64,000 bases of DNA, from contig NZ_JACHDS010000001.1 in the NCBI RefSeq assembly GCF_014201195.1, forward strand, positions 1,302,001 through 1,366,000. Reading direction: 5' to 3'. How positions within the stretch are numbered: the first letter of the stretch is position 1; the number at the start of each line of letters is the position of its first letter. The translations under genes and the position numbers were made by a program. Source of the stretch: Nocardiopsis mwathae. GTDB taxonomy: Bacteria > Actinomycetota > Actinomycetes > Streptosporangiales > Streptosporangiaceae. Shown here in pieces: positions 17,035-25,359 of this stretch. The notes under the pieces were generated by a model. The model had not been told where the DNA came from. It saw only the letters and a program-made list of their open reading frames with translations, and searched no databases.

Positions 17035-17484
17035 ATGGCCGTGCGACTCGACGCGGTGGACCGGCGCATCGTCGAGCTGCTGCGCGCCGACGGCCGGATG
17101 TCCATCCGCGCCGTCGCCCAGCAGGCGCACATCTCCCGGGCCAACGCCTATGCCCGGCTCGACCGGCTGCGCGACCAGGGGGTGATCCGCGGATTCACCG
17201 CCGTCATCGACCCCGAGAAATACGGGACCGGGCTGGCCGCCTACGTCTCGGTGCGGATCGAACAGCATTCCTGGGAGAAGTTCCGCGACTACCTGCGCGA
17301 CATCCCCGAGGTCGACCACGCCGCCCTGGTGTCGGGCGACGTCGACCTCCTCCTGCTGGTCAGGGTGGCCGACGCCGCCGCACTGCGCACCTTCGTCCTC
17401 GACCGCCTGCAGCGGATCCCGGAGGTCCGCAACACCCAGACGATGTTCATCCTCGACGAGCCGCCGATCAATCGCCACCCCTGA
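17035..17484 (+). CDS. Lrp/AsnC family regulator, BkdR-like
   Basis: A 149-residue Lrp-type protein with the HTH at about residues 4-60 (LDAVDRRIVELLRADGRMSI, then AHISRANAYARLDRLRDQGV) and a RAM domain (AAYVSVRIEQHSW, then HAALVSGDVDLLLLVRV). GAGGTGAG six bases upstream supports the ATG at 17035; a GTG three codons earlier lies inside that Shine-Dalgarno sequence. It is divergent from the E1 alpha gene with 133 bp between the starts. In Streptomyces an Lrp-type BkdR occupies this position and controls the branched-chain operon, so the same role is inferred. Confidence 0.88.
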   Translation: MAVRLDAVDRRIVELLRADGRMSIRAVAQQAHISRANAYARLDRLRDQGVIRGFTAVIDPEKYGTGLAAYVSVRIEQHSWEKFRDYLRDIPEVDHAALVSGDVDLLLLVRVADAAALRTFVLDRLQRIPEVRNTQTMFILDEPPINRHP

Positions 17485-17641
17485 GATCGGTCGCCCGGGC
17501 GGAGAATTCGCCGCCGAATTTGCGGAACGTCGATTCTCCCGGCCTTTCGATTTCTCGGCGCCGCGTCCAGGGCCGCGGGTCGCGAAACGGCGGGGTGTTC
17601 TTCGTCACCGTTCCCGCCGTCCGCCCGGTCGAATATGCGGT

Positions 17642-17671
17642 TTGACGAAAAGTGCCCGGCGGGGCCAGACT
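17642..17671 (+). promoter_or_regulatory. Promoter for the M-box-mgtE transcript
   Basis: TTGACG at 17642-17647 and CAGACT at 17666-17671 are 18 bases apart and end about 12 bases before the conserved riboswitch core begins, which is where a housekeeping-sigma promoter should lie. Confidence 0.6.
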
Positions 17672-17682
17672 GGCAGGGCAGC

Positions 17683-17845
17683 ACCTCGTTCGGTGAGGCT
17701 CCTGCGTGAACACAGGCCACTGGTCCGTCGGTGTCGAGAGACGCCGCCGGGTTAGGACAGGCCTCCCCGGCTTAAGGGGTGGCCCCAAGTGGCTTCCGGG
17801 CGACCGGATCACGTCACGCAGTGCCAAAGCTCTGACGTGGAGGTT
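17683..17845 (+). promoter_or_regulatory. M-box (ykoK) magnesium riboswitch
   Basis: Landmark segments of the M-box occur in order: GGTGAGGCTCCTGCGTGAAC, CACAGGCCACTG, GTCGAGAGACGCC, CCGGGTTAGGACAG and, at the 3' side, ACGCAGTGCCAAAGCTCTGACG. These are the conserved loops that fold around Mg2+ in the Bacillus mgtE leader. The outer CTCGTTC and GACGTGGAGG flanks form the closing helix region. The next gene is mgtE, the canonical target. Mg2+ binding should switch expression off. I did not identify the exact expression platform in the 370 bases that follow. Confidence 0.93.
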
Positions 17846-18214
17846 CTTCGTATCCCCGCGCTCTGGTCGAGGGCCGCGGCCGCAATTGGCGGTGCATGCG
17901 GTTCGTCCGGCCCACCTCACCGCCCGGTGGCGGCTGCCGTCGCGGGCGACCCGTCCGTGGCGCAGAGGCGCACTGGCCGGTCCGGGCGCGATCAGGGGAG
18001 GTGATGGCCGATGAGGCCGGGGCGAAGTCCGTCCGCGACGACCCACGGTAATGCCGCCTTCGAATACCCGCATCCGTGAGGCCGTGATTGTCTGCGGGGT
18101 CCGCGTTGCCGTTCCCCGATGTACACGTCGTCCATCCGGGCCACTTCCGTTCGAACGCCGAACGGCTATTTCCGCGTGCCTGCGCTTTCCCTCACGAATT
18201 CCGGAGGAGAAACC
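17846..18214 (+). other. mgtE leader downstream of the riboswitch
   Basis: About 370 bp of leader between the aptamer and the mgtE start. It contains GC-rich inverted segments around 17920-17960 (CCGCCCGGTGGCGG) that could act as a terminator or anti-terminator, but there is no U-tract. The coding frame is open from 18119, yet the strong GGAGGAG before 18215 marks the true start. Confidence 0.4.
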
Positions 18215-19552
18215 ATGAACCTCGTTCGCACCTCCCTGCGCACGATCCTCGACGAGCCCCGCCCCGAGGCGCTGGAGCGCTGGTTCGGAGACATCACCGA
18301 CCCGCACGAGCGGGGCGAGGAGCTGGCCGGCCTGGACCAGGAGCGCGCCGGGCGGCTGGCCCACCTCATCGGCCCGGCCGCCACCGCCGGCCTGGTGGAG
18401 TCGGTGGACCGGCACACCGCCGCCGATTTCCTCGGCCGGCTGCCGCTGGCGACCGCGGTCGGCGTCCTCGGTCTCATCCGTACCGACCGCGCCGCCGCGA
18501 TCCTGCGCGAGATGCCTTCCCCGCTGGTGGTCGAGGTACTGGCACGGATGGGACGCGACCGGGCGGCCCCGCTGCGGACGGTGCTGGCCCACCCGCCGAC
18601 GACCGCTGGGGCGCACATGACGCCGGTGTTCATCGCGCTGCCGGCCGAAACCCCGGCGGGGGAGGCCATCGAGAGGGTGCGGGAGAGCGCCGCCGACGGC
18701 GCGGTGGCCTTCACGCTGTACGTCACGGGCGACGGCGGAGAGCTGCTCGGCGTCGTCGCGTTCCGCTCCCTCGTGCTGGCCCCGGCCGCGGCCCCGGTCG
18801 CCGAGCTGATGCGGACCCGGGTCGTGACGGTCGCGGCCGACGCGGACCGCGAGGAGGCGGCCCGCCTGCTCAACGCGCACGACCACGCGGCCCTGCCGGT
18901 GGTGGACGACGGCCGGATCATCGGTGTCATCACCGCCGACAGCGTCGCCGAGATCGTGGAGGAGGAGGCCACCGAGGACGCCGAGCGCCAGGGCGGATCG
19001 GCCCCTCTGGACGTGCCCTACCTGCACGCCTCCCCGATGAAGCTCTGGCGCAAGCGGATCCTGTGGCTGCTGGTCCTGTTCGCCGCTGAGGCGTACACGG
19101 GCACGGTCCTGCGGCACTTCGAGGAGGAGCTCGAAGCCGCCATCGCGCTCGCCTTCTTCATCCCGCTGCTGATCGGAACCGGCGGCAACACCGGTACCCA
19201 GATCACCACCACCCTCGTCCGCGCGATGGCCACCGGCGAGGTGGCCCTGCGGGACATGGGGCGGGTCGTTCGCAAGGAAATGGGCACCGGCATGCTCATC
19301 TCGATGGCGATGGCCGGCGCCGCGATGATCCGCGCCTGGATGTTGGGGGTGGGGCCGCAGGTCACCCTGGTGGTGGTGCTGTCGGTCGCGGCGATCGTGC
19401 TGTGGTCGGCGCTCGTCTCCTCGATTCTTCCGCTGGTGCTGCGCCGCGTCGGCATCGACCCGGCGGTGGTGTCGGCTCCGTTCATCGCGACGCTGGTCGA
19501 CGGCACCGGGCTGATCATCTACTTCGAGATCGCCAAGCTGGTGCTGTGGTGA
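18215..19552 (+). CDS. mgtE: Magnesium transporter MgtE
   Basis: A 445-residue Mg2+ channel. The N-domain of helical repeats occupies about residues 15-125 and two CBS domains follow (about 130-255; VAELMRTRVVTVAADADREE and LPVVDDGRIIGVITADS). The connecting helix leads into five membrane segments from about 295 that carry the pore motif GTGGNTGTQITTTLVRAMA. GGAGGAG five bases before the ATG fixes the start. Cytosolic Mg2+ closes the channel through the N/CBS domains, and the M-box upstream adds RNA-level feedback. Confidence 0.95.
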   Translation: MNLVRTSLRTILDEPRPEALERWFGDITDPHERGEELAGLDQERAGRLAHLIGPAATAGLVESVDRHTAADFLGRLPLATAVGVLGLIRTDRAAAILREMPSPLVVEVLARMGRDRAAPLRTVLAHPPTTAGAHMTPVFIALPAETPAGEAIERVRESAADGAVAFTLYVTGDGGELLGVVAFRSLVLAPAAAPVAELMRTRVVTVAADADREEAARLLNAHDHAALPVVDDGRIIGVITADSVAEIVEEEATEDAERQGGSAPLDVPYLHASPMKLWRKRILWLLVLFAAEAYTGTVLRHFEEELEAAIALAFFIPLLIGTGGNTGTQITTTLVRAMATGEVALRDMGRVVRKEMGTGMLISMAMAGAAMIRAWMLGVGPQVTLVVVLSVAAIVLWSALVSSILPLVLRRVGIDPAVVSAPFIATLVDGTGLIIYFEIAKLVLW

Positions 19553-19649
19553 GCAGGCGGCGGCCCCCTGGCGTCCGGCCCGTCCCCGAGCCCCAGCGGG
19601 CGGAAAACCGCGGACACCGGGGCGGCCGTTCAGCCGTGCGGACGGTATG

Positions 19650-20333
19650 TCACCGGATCGTCTCGCGCACCGCCTTGATGACGCCCGGGTCCCACATCAT
19701 GGAGATGTGCTCCAGGCAGCGGGTCCGATGGTTGGTGGCGCCGTCGAGGCGGGTGCTGCCGACCGGGGAGATGATCAGGTCGCAGGGGGACCGGAAGGTC
19801 GTGTAGGTCACGCCGGGCGGGGTGGGATCGCCGTCGTTGAGTTCGCCGAGGAAGCCCGACCCGCGCTTCATCTCCCGGCAGGAGGTCAGCAGGGTGGAGC
19901 AGAACCCGGCGACCCGGGTCCCGTTGTTCGGTCCGCCGATGGAGACCCAGTCGTCGACCACGTCGGCCCCGCCGAGGTACCTGATGTACCAGCGCGAGGA
20001 CAGCCCGCCCATGGAGTGGGTGACCACGTCGACCTGGGTGGCGCCGGTGCGGACGCGCACCCCGGTGATGTAGTCGTGGAGCTGCTCGGCGGTGGACCTG
20101 TTGCTCTGGGTCCAGTCGTAGGTGAAGACGTGCAGCCGGTCGGCGGGGTAGCCGTTGTCCAGGAAGTCCTGCCGCATGGACGACCACTGCGAGCCCTTAC
20201 CGACGAAGCCGTGCACGAAGACGACGGGGTCGGGTTGGTCGGCCGGGGCGGCCTGGGCGGCGGGCGGGCCGAGGGTGAACGCCAGCGCCGCCGCGGCCGC
20301 GGCGGCGCCCAGGCGGGTGAGAAGACGACGCAT
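19650..20333 (-). CDS. Secreted triacylglycerol lipase / esterase (lipase class 2-like)
   Basis: A 227-residue alpha/beta hydrolase with a signal peptide: MRRLL, an alanine-rich hydrophobic core, and likely cleavage after AAQA at about residue 28. The oxyanion region is PVVFVHGFVGKG, the nucleophile elbow THSMGGLSSRWY, the acid is probably the Asp of SPCDLIISP and the His lies in CLEHISMMWD. This matches small actinomycete extracellular lipases. Its promoter region is shared with the divergent LAL regulator, a natural candidate to control it. Confidence 0.85.
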   Translation of the reverse strand: MRRLLTRLGAAAAAAALAFTLGPPAAQAAPADQPDPVVFVHGFVGKGSQWSSMRQDFLDNGYPADRLHVFTYDWTQSNRSTAEQLHDYITGVRVRTGATQVDVVTHSMGGLSSRWYIRYLGGADVVDDWVSIGGPNNGTRVAGFCSTLLTSCREMKRGSGFLGELNDGDPTPPGVTYTTFRSPCDLIISPVGSTRLDGATNHRTRCLEHISMMWDPGVIKAVRETIR

Positions 20334-20418
20334 CTGCGCTCCACTCCCGTGGTGGGGGAATTTTCAAGCAGTGTCCGCTATGTGTGCCTGCGACCGCATC
20401 GGCAATTTCGCCGGTGCA

Positions 20419-20447
20419 TTGACCGTTGGTTTACCAACGAGTAACTT
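20419..20447 (+). promoter_or_regulatory. Promoter with embedded perfect dyad, leaderless LAL regulator
   Basis: TTGACC (20419-20424) and TAACTT (20442-20447) are separated by exactly 17 bases. The spacer contains CGTTGGT, TT, ACCAACG (20424-20439), a perfect 7-bp-arm inverted repeat. Transcription should begin about 7 bases after the -10 element, at or next to the GTG at 20455, which points to a leaderless message. A protein bound to the dyad would occlude RNA polymerase. Confidence 0.65.
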
Positions 20448-20454
20448 CGGCGGT

Positions 20455-23244
20455 GTGCTAGATGTGTCCCCCATCACATGTCCGGCCCGGCTGTACGGCC
20501 GCGACCGCGAGCGGAGCACCGTCCGCCGCCTCCTCGCGGACGCCCGCACGGGCACCAGCGGCGCCCTGCTCGTCCTCGGCGAACCCGGCATCGGCAAGAC
20601 CTCCCTCCTCGACGACGCCCGCACCGCCGCACCCGAGTTCACCGCGCTGGAAGCACGCGGCGTCCCCGCCGAGACCGACCTCGCCTTCGCCGGCCTGCAC
20701 CGGCTGCTGCGCCCCGTCACCGGCCGGTCCGCCGCGCTCCCCGACGCCCAGCGCGACGCCCTCGACGCCGCCCTCGGCCAGTCCGCCGCCGGAGCACCCG
20801 AACCCTTCCTCCTGTCCGTCGCCGTCCTCTCCCTCCTCACCGAAGTCGCCCAGAACCGCCCCCTGCTCGTCCGCGTCGACGACGCCCACTGGCTCGACAC
20901 CCCCTCCCTCGACGCCCTCTCCTTCACCGCCCGCCGCGCCGGGACCGAGGGCATGTGCCTCCTCGTCGCCGCCCGCGGCGAGGTGCGCGCCGCCGAGGAG
21001 GACCACACGCGCCTGGCCGCCGGAGTCCCCGTCCTGCGCCTGGACCGGCTCGACGCCGACGCCATCCACGCCATCCTCGGCGACGCCGCGCCCCACCCCC
21101 CGGCCGACGCCGTGCGCACCGAACTGGCCGCCCTCGCCCAGGGCAACCCGCTGGCCGCCGTGGAACTGGTCGCCTCGCTCACCTCCGACCAGCTCGCCGG
21201 AACCGAACCCCTGCCCTGCGTCCCCGATCCCGGCGGGCGCCTGGGGCGGACGTATGCCCGACGCATCGGGCGGCTACCCGAGGCGACCCGCACGCTCCTG
21301 CTGCTCATGGCGGCGGCCGAAGGGCTCGCGCCGCCGACCCTGGTGCGCGCCGCCGAGCACGTCGGCGCCGACCTGGGCGCGCTCGAACCCGCCGAGGCCG
21401 ACGACCTGATCCGGGTGGGCGAGGACGCGATCGGCTTCCGCCACCCCCTCGTCCGCTCCGCCGCTTACCACACCGCAGGGCTCGCCCGGCGCCGTGCCGC
21501 CCACCTCGTGCTCGCGCGCGTCTTCGACGAGATCGGCGACCCGCTGCGCGGAGCCTGGCACCGCGCCGCCACCGCCCCGCACCACGACGAGGAGTGCGGG
21601 CGCGAACTGGAGCAGGTCGCGGTCGCGGAACGGGGGCACAGCGGCTACGCCACCTCCTCCCGGCTCTTCGAGCGCGCTGCCGAGCTCACCCGGGACGGCG
21701 CCGCCAAGGCCGACCGGCTGACCGAGGCGGCCCGAGACGCCTGGCTCACCGGCCGACCCGGGCGTGCGCGCAGCCTGCTCGACCGCGTGCGCGCACTCGG
21801 CGACGGCCCGGGGCTGGACCGCGCCCGAGGCCGCACCGAACTCCTCCGCGGCCACATCGAACTCCGCACCGGCATCGCCATCGATGCCCACACCGCGCTC
21901 GGTAGTGCGGCCGAGCGGCTGCTGCCCGACCACCGCGACCTCGCCCTGCACACCCTGCTCCACTCGGCGGAGGCCGGCGCCCTGTCCGGAGACCACCACC
22001 GGTTCTGCGCGACCGCCGACCGGATGATGGCGCTGCGTCGGCCGGACGAGGCGCCGCACGCGCGCATCATGTTCGACTACGTCGCCGGGAAGGCGGCGAT
22101 GTACCGGGGGCGCTACACCGAGGGCATCGAACCGCTGCGCCGCGCGGTCCACGCCTCCGAAGGCGTCGACGACCCCGAGGTACTCACCTGGGGCGGGATC
22201 TCCGCGCTGCTGCTGGGCGCCCCGTTGCGCGCCCACAACCTGCTGTCCCGTGCCGTGGCCGTGGCCCGCCGGACCGGGGCGGTGTCGGCCGTGCCCCACG
22301 CGCTGGAGTTCCTGACGTATGCCGAACTGTGGACCGGGCGGCTGCCCCTGGTGTCGGCCAACGCCACCGAAGGTCTGCGGCTCGCCGACGAGACCGGTCA
22401 GCGCAACTGCGCGAGCCACCACCGGGCGTCCCTCGCCATGGTCGCGGCGATCCAGGGGGAGCAGGACGTGTGCCGCAGCCAGGCCGCGGCCTCGCTGGGC
22501 CACGCCGAGGCCCACGACCTCGGCGTCACGGGGGCGCTGGCGACCTGGGCGCTCGCCCACCTCGACATGGGGATGGGCCGGATGAACGACGCGGTGGTCC
22601 GGCTGCGCGCCATGGCCAAGGCCGGTCCGGGGCGCGGCCACACGGCGCTGCGGCTGCTCAGCGCCCCGCACTACCTGGAGGCCGCCATCCGGACGGATGA
22701 CGTGGGTCGGGCGGAGCGGGCGCTGCGCTCCTTCGACCGGTGGGCGCAGGCGACCGGCAGCGACGGCGCCCGCGCGCTGGCCGCGCGATGCCGGGCGCTT
22801 CGCGCGCAGGGGAAGGCGGCGGAAGGGCATTTCGAGGAGGCGATCGCGCTGCACCAGCGGGGCTACTGCGACTTCGAGCGTGCCCGCACCGAGCTGCTGT
22901 TCGGCGACATGCTGCGCCGCACCCGCCGGGTGCGCCGGGCACGCGAGTACCTGCACGGTGCGCTGGAGACGCTCGAACGGCTCAACGCCGTGCCGTGGGC
23001 GGACCAGGCCCGTGCGCAGCTTCGGGCATCGGGGGAGTCGGTCCGCACCCGGGAACGGCCCGCCCTGGAGTCGCTGAGCCCGCAGCAGCTGCAGATCGCC
23101 CGGTTCGTCGCGGAGGGGGCGACCAACCGCGAGGTCGCGGCCCAGCTGTTCCTCAGCCCGCGCACCGTCGACCACCACCTGCGCAATGTGTTCACGAAGC
23201 TCGGAATCCGCTCCCGCGTCGAACTCGCCCGCATGTTCACCTGA
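20455..23244 (+). CDS. LuxR family regulator with N-terminal AAA ATPase (LAL family)
   Basis: A 929-residue large ATP-binding LuxR-type regulator. Walker A GEPGIGKT is at residues 42-49 and the Walker B-like segment LLVRVDDAHWLD near 140. A long helical TPR-like middle follows, and the C-terminal LuxR HTH is ESLSPQQLQIARFVAEGATN through LSPRTVDHHLRNVFTKLGI at about 865-925. The frame is open 100 codons upstream, but that part reads as the antisense of the lipase gene. GTG at 20455 (or 20464) follows a promoter closely and no Shine-Dalgarno is present. LAL proteins often activate catabolic or antibiotic genes in response to nucleotides or sugars. Confidence 0.88.
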   Translation: MLDVSPITCPARLYGRDRERSTVRRLLADARTGTSGALLVLGEPGIGKTSLLDDARTAAPEFTALEARGVPAETDLAFAGLHRLLRPVTGRSAALPDAQRDALDAALGQSAAGAPEPFLLSVAVLSLLTEVAQNRPLLVRVDDAHWLDTPSLDALSFTARRAGTEGMCLLVAARGEVRAAEEDHTRLAAGVPVLRLDRLDADAIHAILGDAAPHPPADAVRTELAALAQGNPLAAVELVASLTSDQLAGTEPLPCVPDPGGRLGRTYARRIGRLPEATRTLLLLMAAAEGLAPPTLVRAAEHVGADLGALEPAEADDLIRVGEDAIGFRHPLVRSAAYHTAGLARRRAAHLVLARVFDEIGDPLRGAWHRAATAPHHDEECGRELEQVAVAERGHSGYATSSRLFERAAELTRDGAAKADRLTEAARDAWLTGRPGRARSLLDRVRALGDGPGLDRARGRTELLRGHIELRTGIAIDAHTALGSAAERLLPDHRDLALHTLLHSAEAGALSGDHHRFCATADRMMALRRPDEAPHARIMFDYVAGKAAMYRGRYTEGIEPLRRAVHASEGVDDPEVLTWGGISALLLGAPLRAHNLLSRAVAVARRTGAVSAVPHALEFLTYAELWTGRLPLVSANATEGLRLADETGQRNCASHHRASLAMVAAIQGEQDVCRSQAAASLGHAEAHDLGVTGALATWALAHLDMGMGRMNDAVVRLRAMAKAGPGRGHTALRLLSAPHYLEAAIRTDDVGRAERALRSFDRWAQATGSDGARALAARCRALRAQGKAAEGHFEEAIALHQRGYCDFERARTELLFGDMLRRTRRVRRAREYLHGALETLERLNAVPWADQARAQLRASGESVRTRERPALESLSPQQLQIARFVAEGATNREVAAQLFLSPRTVDHHLRNVFTKLGIRSRVELARMFT

Positions 23245-23661
23245 GCGGCGGCATGATGTGGACCGGGAGAGTCCGGCATACACATCTACGGCATACGGGG
23301 ATCATTCCGCGCGGCCCGGGGCCGGTCCCGAGAAATACCGCTACCCGGGCATTGGTCCGTTGACCGCGCCATTACCGGAATGAGCGCGGTTGTTGAATCG
23401 GTGACTATTGAGATCGCCACCATCCGGGCGATCCGCCACATGAGTTCGTCGCCTTCCCGCTGATCATCATCGATTCTCATCGGACCCATCCGACCACCGT
23501 GGACTTTCACCCCGCTTATGGGCGGCTGAAGTATCGGCTGCCATTCGGATGAGCGGCGGGCGCGGGCGCGCACCGCTTGACCTCAAGCCTGGTTGATGTT
23601 TTAGCGTCGTGGGGCGAGCGGGGGATATCCCCCGGACCATGCGGATGATGGGAGCCGGAAC
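23245..23661. other. Intergenic region after the LAL regulator
   Basis: About 415 bp with no convincing gene. Two inverted repeats occur: CCGCGC/GCGCGG (23364-23369 with 23384-23389), perhaps the regulator terminator, and GATCGCC/GGCGATC (23412-23418 with 23427-23433). Composition is somewhat less GC-rich than the flanking genes. Confidence 0.4.
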
Positions 23662-24051
23662 ATGGCGATCGAACTGAACCACACCATTGTCGCGGCGCGG
23701 GACAAGGAGGCCTCGGCGCGGTTCCTGACCGAGATCCTCGGCCTTCCGGCGGCCAAGCCGTTCGGTCCGTTCATGGCCGTCGAGCTGGACAACGCCGCGA
23801 CGCTCGACTTCATGAACGTCGACGGCGAGATCCCGTCCCAGCACTACGCCTTCCTGGTCGGCGAGGACGAGTTCGACGCGGGCTTCGCCCGGATCCGGGA
23901 GAAGGGGCTGGACTACTGGGCCGACCCGATGCAGGAGCGGCCCGGTGAGATCAACACCGACGACGGCGGGCGCGGAGTCTACTTCCTGGACCCCGACGGC
24001 CACTTCCTGGAACTGATCACCCGGCCCTACGGCAGCGGCGCGGAGGACTGA
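23662..24051 (+). CDS. VOC family protein
   Basis: A 129-residue single-chain vicinal-oxygen-chelate protein. It opens with LNHTIVAARDKEASARFLTE and ends with [19 protein letters not shown]. The candidate metal residues are His of LNHT, His of QHYAFLV and Glu of FLELIT. The fold is clear, the substrate is not. GGGAGCC lies upstream of the ATG. Its 3' end overlaps the convergent TetR gene by 25 bp. Confidence 0.82.
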   Translation: MAIELNHTIVAARDKEASARFLTEILGLPAAKPFGPFMAVELDNAATLDFMNVDGEIPSQHYAFLVGEDEFDAGFARIREKGLDYWADPMQERPGEINTDDGGRGVYFLDPDGHFLELITRPYGSGAED

Positions 24052-24641
24052 TCGGCCGTCGCCGCTCGCCCGGGGGCGGCCCGCGGCGCGTCGGCCAGCA
24101 GCACGGCGGCGGCGGCCCGGGCGTCCCCGGCGGCGTCGGGGTTGCTGCCGGTCGCCGCGCCGACGATCGAGCCGTCGACGAGCAGCAGGAGTCGGGCGGC
24201 GTGGTTCTCCGCGGCGGCGATGCCGTCGAGCTCCAGGAAGTCCGTGAGGTCGTCGTGGAGCATGCGCTTGTGGGTGTAGGTCGCCTGCGCGATCCGCTCC
24301 GATCGGGCGGAGAGCTCGCCGAAGGCGTTGATGAAGGCGCAGCCGCGGAAGTCGTCGGTGTCGAACCACTCGCCCAGGAAGTCGAAGACGGCCAGAGCGC
24401 GCGGCCCGCCGGTGTCGGCCGCCTCGACGAACGCCGTGAGGTCGCGGCGCCAGTGCAGGTCGCGCCGTGCGAGGTAGTGGATGACCAGGTCTTCCTTGCC
24501 CGGATAGCACTGGTAGAGGCGTTTGAGGGAGATCCCGGCCTCGCCGCGGATGGCGTCCATGCCGACGGCCTGGATGCCGTTGCGGTAGAACAGCCGTCCG
24601 GCCGCATCCAGGACACGGTCCCGAGCCTCGGCCAGGTTCAC
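24027..24641 (-). CDS. TetR family transcriptional regulator
   Basis: A 204-residue TetR protein with the HTH at about residues 5-50 ([49 protein letters not shown]) and a C-terminal domain resembling TetR_C proteins that begin [21 protein letters not shown] chose the GTG at 24641 because the family N-terminus begins here. It is divergent from the NTF2-like gene, and two GAGAAC-type palindromes lie between the two starts, which implies that this TetR represses both itself and that gene. Confidence 0.85.
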   Translation of the reverse strand: MNLAEARDRVLDAAGRLFYRNGIQAVGMDAIRGEAGISLKRLYQCYPGKEDLVIHYLARRDLHWRRDLTAFVEAADTGGPRALAVFDFLGEWFDTDDFRGCAFINAFGELSARSERIAQATYTHKRMLHDDLTDFLELDGIAAAENHAARLLLLVDGSIVGAATGSNPDAAGDARAAAAVLLADAPRAAPGRAATADQSSAPLP

Positions 24642-24676
24642 GTCGGCCAACTTTCCGATCGGAGGTACTTGCGCGC

Positions 24677-24727
24677 GAGAACGGTCGTTCTCTAGGGTAC
24701 ATAAGCGAAGGAGAACGACCGTTCTCC
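24677..24727. promoter_or_regulatory. Twin palindromic TetR operators
   Basis: Site 1 (24677-24692) is GAGAACGGTCGTTCTC and site 2 (24710-24727) is GGAGAACGACCGTTCTCC. They are the same operator in opposite orientation, with 6- and 7-bp perfect arms around GGTC/GACC, spaced 33-35 bp start to start, about three helical turns. They lie between the divergent tetR and NTF2-like starts. The pattern GAGAACG..CGTTCTC is common for actinobacterial TetR proteins. Confidence 0.8.
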
Positions 24728-24780
24728 GCAGCCTGTCGACGCGTGCGACGGTCGACGGATCCGACCCGGAGGTGGACCAC

Positions 24781-25239
24781 ATGACCGCACGTCCGCCGCT
24801 TCCCCCCTTCGACGAGGAGTCGGCTCGACGCAAGGTCCAGGCCGCCGAGGACGCGTGGAACACCCGGGAGCCCGACCGCGTGGCCCTCGCCTACACGCCC
24901 GACTGCGTGTGGCGGAACCGCGACGACTTCATCGTCGGCCGTGCCGCGATCATCGACTTCCTGGCGCGGAAGTGGAAGCAGGAACTCGACTACGCGCTGC
25001 GCAAGGAGCTGTGGAGCTTCGGCGGAAACCGGATCTCGGTCCGGTTCCAGTACGAGTGGAACGACGTGGCGGGACGCACCTGGCGGAGCTACGGCAACGA
25101 ACTGTGGCAGTTCGACGGGCACGGCCTGATGAGCCGCCGCGAGGCGAGCATCAACGACGTCCCCATCCACCCCGAGGAGCGCCGCATCCTGGGTCCTCGT
25201 CCGGACGAGGAGTACGGGAACGCGCTGCCGCTCCGCTAG
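24781..25239 (+). CDS. DUF1348 / NTF2-like family protein
   Basis: A 152-residue SnoaL/NTF2-like protein of the DUF1348 type. The markers are [74 protein letters not shown] and the closing [13 protein letters not shown]. It forms a cone-shaped alpha+beta fold; a biochemical role is not established. GGAGG eight bases upstream supports the ATG at 24781. It is controlled from the twin-operator promoter region shared with the TetR gene. Confidence 0.85.
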   Translation: MTARPPLPPFDEESARRKVQAAEDAWNTREPDRVALAYTPDCVWRNRDDFIVGRAAIIDFLARKWKQELDYALRKELWSFGGNRISVRFQYEWNDVAGRTWRSYGNELWQFDGHGLMSRREASINDVPIHPEERRILGPRPDEEYGNALPLR

Positions 25240-25359
25240 GACACGATCCACGATCCACGCCCCAAGGGCGGGGGCGCCGGGCCGTTCGCCGGGGCGGCGC
25301 CGCCACCGATTCCGCGTGTCGCGCACGGGGGCCGTCGCGCGGGATCGGTCCTTCGGGGG

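Noticed and set aside
21274-23283. 669-codon minus-strand frame opposite the LAL regulator
   Set aside because: A shadow of the LuxR-type gene, which has clear Walker and HTH motifs in the plus frame.
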